A stretch of 15,332 nt of DNA from JAVKSM01 sp039583705. GTDB taxonomy: Bacteria; Actinomycetota; Actinomycetes; Mycobacteriales; Pseudonocardiaceae. The position numbers were made by a program, and so were the translations under genes. Below are positions 12,839 to 15,332 of this stretch, piece after piece (position 1 is the stretch's first letter; each line of letters opens with the position of its first letter). Location of the stretch: contig JAVKSM010000080.1 in the NCBI GenBank assembly GCA_039583705.1, positions 1-15,332 of the forward strand. The letters run 5' to 3'. The notes under the pieces were generated by a model. That model was not told the DNA's origin, made no database searches, and was given only the letters and a program-made list of their open reading frames with translations.

Positions 12839-12941
12839 CGGCGCCGGCCACCCGGCAGCGGCGCCAACAAGCTGGGTAGTGGCGCTGGTAGTGGCGCTGG
12901 TAGCGGCGCTGGTAGCGGCGCCAATGACGTGGTAGCGGCGC
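12833..12941. repeat. 12-bp tandem repeat array between ephE-like gene and marP
   Basis: The unit is TGGTAGYGGCGC. The first copy (12833-12844) includes the final Trp codon and TAG stop of the hydrolase gene. A partial copy is at 12857-12864. Four contiguous copies then span 12874-12921 (the first with G instead of T at position 1), and another is at 12930-12941 after an 8-bp interruption. The middle copies differ only by T or C at position 7. The array fills the gap between the two convergent stop codons and ends two bases before the marP stop. Confidence 0.9.
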
Positions 12942-12943
12942 CG

Positions 12944-14137
12944 TCACGCGGCGCAGGTGCCGGTCTCGACCTGTTGGCCCAGCGAGGACGCCTGCCCGGC
13001 CTCACTGCTCACCTCCTGCGCGGTGAGCACGAACCCGGTCTGGCTGTCGTCCACGGCGGCTCCGAACACGACCCCGTCCACCCCGCCCTGCGGGTCGATG
13101 AGCGGACCCCCGGAGTTCCCGGAGCGCACCACGGCGCGGATCGTGTAGACGTCCCTGGTCACGATGCCGCTGTCGTAGATGTCGGGCCCGCGCAGGTTGA
13201 TCCGCTCCCGTACCTTGGCCGCGGTAGCGGTGAGCGGCCCGTTGAGCGGGTAGCCGAGCACGACCGCGTTGGCGGCGTAACCGGCCGTCTGCGAGGCGAA
13301 AGGCAGCGTCGGCGCGCTCAGGTCGGGCACCGCGAGGATCGCGACGTCGACCTCCGGGTCGTAGAGCACCACGCGGGCGCTCAGCTCCCTGTCCGACGTC
13401 GGCGCGATCACGTCGACGGTGTCGGTGCCGGCCACCACGTGGGCGTTGGTCATCACCCGCTGCGGGGCGATGACGAACCCGCTGCCCTCCAGGGCGCGCG
13501 AGCACGACGGCGCCTGCCCCTGGATCTTGACCACGCTGCGCTCCGCCCGGCTCACCGCAGCCGTGTCGACCAGGGCCTGGTCGGGCGGACCGACATCGGT
13601 GATCGGGGTGGCGGAGAACGGGCTGAGGACGTCCGGGAACCCCGAGGAGTCCAGCAGCCGCCGCAGCTGCGCCGGGAGCTGCTTGGCCTCCGGCGGCATG
13701 ACCGCGTTCACCCCGCGCAGCACCGCCGAATGCCGCACCCCGCTGGCGATCGTCGGGTAGCTCGCCGAGGCGAGCGGCAGCGCGACCAGCCAGGCCACGA
13801 CCACCGCGGCCATGGCTTGCAGTACCGAGCCGAGCGTCGAGTCGACCACCCGGATGCCCTCGAAGTTCATCCGGTCCCGCAGCGCCCCCCCGACGACGAC
13901 GCCCACCGTCTCACCGAGCCCGATGAGCAGCACGACGACGAGGATGCTCACCACCACCCGGGAGGCGGTGGTGTCGAAGTTACGCACGATGAGCGGGGCG
14001 AGCTGGATGCCGAGCAGCGCCCCGCCCAGCACCCCGAGGAAGGACAACAGCGCGACCGCCAGCCCGTGCCGCCAGCCGGAGACGGCGGCCATCAGCGCGA
14101 GCAGCCCCACCACGATGTCCACCCAACTGATGCTCAA
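12944..14137 (-). CDS. marP: MarP-type membrane-anchored periplasmic serine protease, 397 aa
   Basis: The first about 125 residues form four membrane helices of the colicin-V-production (CvpA) type (e.g. WVDIVVGLLALMAAVSGWRHG, VVVSILVVVLLIGLGETVGV). A chymotrypsin-like protease domain follows, with the triad His233 (TNAHVV), Asp264 (DPEVDVAIL) and Ser342 (GNSGGP). Cys212 and Cys395 flank the domain, matching the redox-sensitive disulfide pair described for M. tuberculosis MarP (Rv3671c). MarP protects against acid and oxidative stress and acts on the cell-wall hydrolase RipA in M. tuberculosis; the role here is inferred from the family. The start is TTG at 14137, with GAGGAG five bases upstream. 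Its TTGA overlaps the NUDIX stop, indicating translational coupling. Confidence 0.95.
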   Translation of the reverse strand: MSISWVDIVVGLLALMAAVSGWRHGLAVALLSFLGVLGGALLGIQLAPLIVRNFDTTASRVVVSILVVVLLIGLGETVGVVVGGALRDRMNFEGIRVVDSTLGSVLQAMAAVVVAWLVALPLASASYPTIASGVRHSAVLRGVNAVMPPEAKQLPAQLRRLLDSSGFPDVLSPFSATPITDVGPPDQALVDTAAVSRAERSVVKIQGQAPSCSRALEGSGFVIAPQRVMTNAHVVAGTDTVDVIAPTSDRELSARVVLYDPEVDVAILAVPDLSAPTLPFASQTAGYAANAVVLGYPLNGPLTATAAKVRERINLRGPDIYDSGIVTRDVYTIRAVVRSGNSGGPLIDPQGGVDGVVFGAAVDDSQTGFVLTAQEVSSEAGQASSLGQQVETGTCAA

Positions 14138-14856
14138 CGCGGCTCCTCACGGCCGTCGGGTGGAGTACCAGCGCTGATCGTTGCGCGGGCGTCCGGCCAC
14201 GCCACGTCCAGCTCCCGCACGTCACCGCTGTCCCACGGCCGCGCCCAGCCGCCCAGCTCCAGCAACTGGGACAGCAGGCCGCCGGTGAAGCCCCACACGA
14301 GCACACCTGCCACCGCGAAGGCCGGGCCGACGAACCCGGACGGGTGGCAGACCCGGAACCGGTTCCCCGGGTCGGCGAGGTCGGCGACCGGCACCCGCAG
14401 CACCGCGGCGATCTCGTCGGGGTCGGTGGGCGCGACCGCGACCGGCCGCTCCCAGTGCGCCAGCACCGGGGTCACGACGAAGCCCGACGGCCGGATGAAC
14501 ACCTCCGGCATCACGGCCAGCGGGCGCACGCCGTCGGTGTCGAGCCCGGTCTCCTCGGCAGCCTCCCGCAACGCCGTCGCCACTTCGTCGGCGTCCTGTG
14601 GTTCGGCGCCCCCGCCGGGGAACGCCACCTGACCGGCGTGGTCGCGCAGTCCCGAGGCCCGCACGACGAGCAGCACGTCCGGCCCGTTCCCGTGGGCGCC
14701 GAACAGGACGAGCACCGAGGCGTTCCGGGTCCTTCCCTGCGGGGCGGGGAACCGGTCCAGGGCAACCGGGTCGACCTCGATCGTGGCGACCATCAGCGGT
14801 GCCAGCCACTCCGGGGCGGCCGCGGGATCCACCAGCGGCGCCGGCCGAGCGCTCAC
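14134..14856 (-). CDS. NUDIX hydrolase, CoA pyrophosphatase type (Rv3672c-like), 240 aa
   Basis: The segment VLLVVRASGLRDHAGQVAFP (61-80) followed by GG is the UPF0035 signature that marks CoA-diphosphatase-type NUDIX enzymes. It runs into a Nudix box whose core REAAEETGL (97-105) supplies the metal-binding glutamates. Family members cleave CoA and its derivatives to phosphopantetheine and adenosine 3',5'-bisphosphate; for this protein the substrate is inferred. The C-terminal part (WGFTGGLLSQLLELGGWARPW) also follows the family. The GTG start at 14856 overlaps the thioredoxin stop as GTGA, and the gene's own stop overlaps the marP start as TTGA. The three genes are therefore very likely co-transcribed and translationally coupled, in the order seen in M. 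tuberculosis. Confidence 0.92.
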   Translation of the reverse strand: MSARPAPLVDPAAAPEWLAPLMVATIEVDPVALDRFPAPQGRTRNASVLVLFGAHGNGPDVLLVVRASGLRDHAGQVAFPGGGAEPQDADEVATALREAAEETGLDTDGVRPLAVMPEVFIRPSGFVVTPVLAHWERPVAVAPTDPDEIAAVLRVPVADLADPGNRFRVCHPSGFVGPAFAVAGVLVWGFTGGLLSQLLELGGWARPWDSGDVRELDVAWPDARATISAGTPPDGREEPR

Positions 14857-15332
14857 GGGGCTGCCGCCAGGTAGCGGGCAAGCACCTGCCGCACCTGGGC
14901 CGGGCTGTCGAAGACGACCGGCGGCACGATCCGCACCACGGCGCCGTCCGGCGCCAGCAGGTAGCTCGCCGGCAGCAGCGGGGGCCCGGCCAGCGCGCCT
15001 CGCAGCCGGCCGTCCGGGTCCATGACCGACGGGAAGTGCACCCCGAGACCGGACATGAGATCCAGCGCGGCGACGGGCTCGTCGCTGGCGTCGTCGACCC
15101 CGAGCACCGCGATCGCCCCAGGCTGGCCCGCGTAGGCGTCCAGGACGGGCAGCTCGCTGCGGCACGGCCCGCACCAGGAAGCCCAGACGTCCAGCAGCGC
15201 CGGCCTGCCGGCCAGCGCGGCGGCGACCTCGACGGAGCCCGCGGCGCCCAGGCACGGGACGGCGATCCCGGCCAGCGGGCCGTGCGGCACCGTCCCGGCC
15301 GCCGCGCTCCGGGACGGTCCGGTGGTCCGCAC
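14853..15332 (-). CDS. TlpA/ResA-like thioredoxin-fold protein, N-terminus cut by window edge
   Basis: The visible 159 residues contain LLDVWASWCGPCRSELPVL, the thioredoxin active site of the TlpA group (WCGPC). IAVLGVDDASD, FPSVMDPDGRLR and the cis-Pro segment LLPASYLLAPDG complete the fold. Such proteins are extracytoplasmic thiol-disulfide oxidoreductases, usually with an N-terminal signal or membrane anchor. No such anchor is seen, and the frame is open to the edge, so the start lies outside the window. A GTG at 15332-15330 is merely the first codon visible. It heads the operon with the NUDIX and marP genes (overlap GTGA). Because MarP depends on a disulfide, a shared envelope redox role is attractive but inferred. 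Confidence 0.92.
   Translation of the reverse strand: MRTTGPSRSAAAGTVPHGPLAGIAVPCLGAAGSVEVAAALAGRPALLDVWASWCGPCRSELPVLDAYAGQPGAIAVLGVDDASDEPVAALDLMSGLGVHFPSVMDPDGRLRGALAGPPLLPASYLLAPDGAVVRIVPPVVFDSPAQVRQVLARYLAAAP

Noticed and set aside
12929..14632. Plus-strand 567-codon open frame across marP and the NUDIX gene
   Set aside because: Antisense to two genes with clear catalytic motifs; translation is His/Arg/Asp-rich and then Ser/Thr-rich without any fold.
1..15332. tRNA, rRNA or insertion sequence
   Set aside because: No cloverleaf, rRNA-like segment, transposase motif or terminal inverted repeats with target duplication were seen by eye.

Overview
The window is very GC-rich and its genes use GTG and TTG starts freely, so it comes from a high-GC actinobacterium. 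Gene content and order recall the Mycobacterium tuberculosis Rv3649-Rv3673c neighbourhood: DUF1998 helicase, Ssd, HAD phosphatase, holin-like protein, EphE-type hydrolase, MarP, NUDIX and TlpA. Together with the lack of several mycobacterial insertions, this suggests a member of Pseudonocardiales or a close relative. The lineage is an inference from synteny; no species is named.

Layout. 1-3138 (minus): the first ten codons of a gene leaving the left edge, a small lipoprotein, and hppA, a K+-insensitive proton-pumping pyrophosphatase. 3139-3400 is a divergent promoter region. 3401-5740 (plus) encodes an MrfA/SftH-type DEAH helicase. 5741-5975 is a convergent junction with three strong inverted repeats. 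5976-6826 (minus) is a two-gene module: a degenerate prim-pol-like protein, and overlapping its end a 68-residue membrane protein with a CxxC motif. 7183-8316 (minus) is ssd, without the Tad/Flp pilus genes that follow it in mycobacteria. 8317-8795 is a hairpin-rich divergent region with two DnaA-box-like sites upstream of ssd. 8796-9593 (plus) is an apparently leaderless HAD phosphatase.

The most interesting stretch is 9594-9930. It has no convincing protein, starts with a promoter-like element, can form a long-range terminal stem around an open central region, and lies just downstream of the Rv3661-like gene, where mycobacteria encode the abundant RNA-polymerase-binding RNA MTS2823/Ms1. I propose it is an Ms1-type RNA gene. 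It is followed by the C-terminal half of an acetate transporter (SatP/GPR1/FUN34/YaaH family) that runs into a GCGACC hexamer array and a 100-N assembly gap.

Right part. ArfB-like ribosome-rescue hydrolase, Holin-X family membrane protein and EphE-like epoxide hydrolase (plus) converge on a tightly overlapping minus-strand operon: TlpA-like thioredoxin (cut by the right edge), CoA-pyrophosphatase-type NUDIX hydrolase and the MarP periplasmic serine protease. A 12-bp tandem repeat, whose unit includes the last Trp codon and stop of the hydrolase gene, fills the junction between the two operons. Themes are envelope and acid-stress physiology (MarP, TlpA, HppA), division or stress control (Ssd) and nucleic-acid maintenance (helicase, ArfB). 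All functions are inferred from motifs and family knowledge, with no database search.
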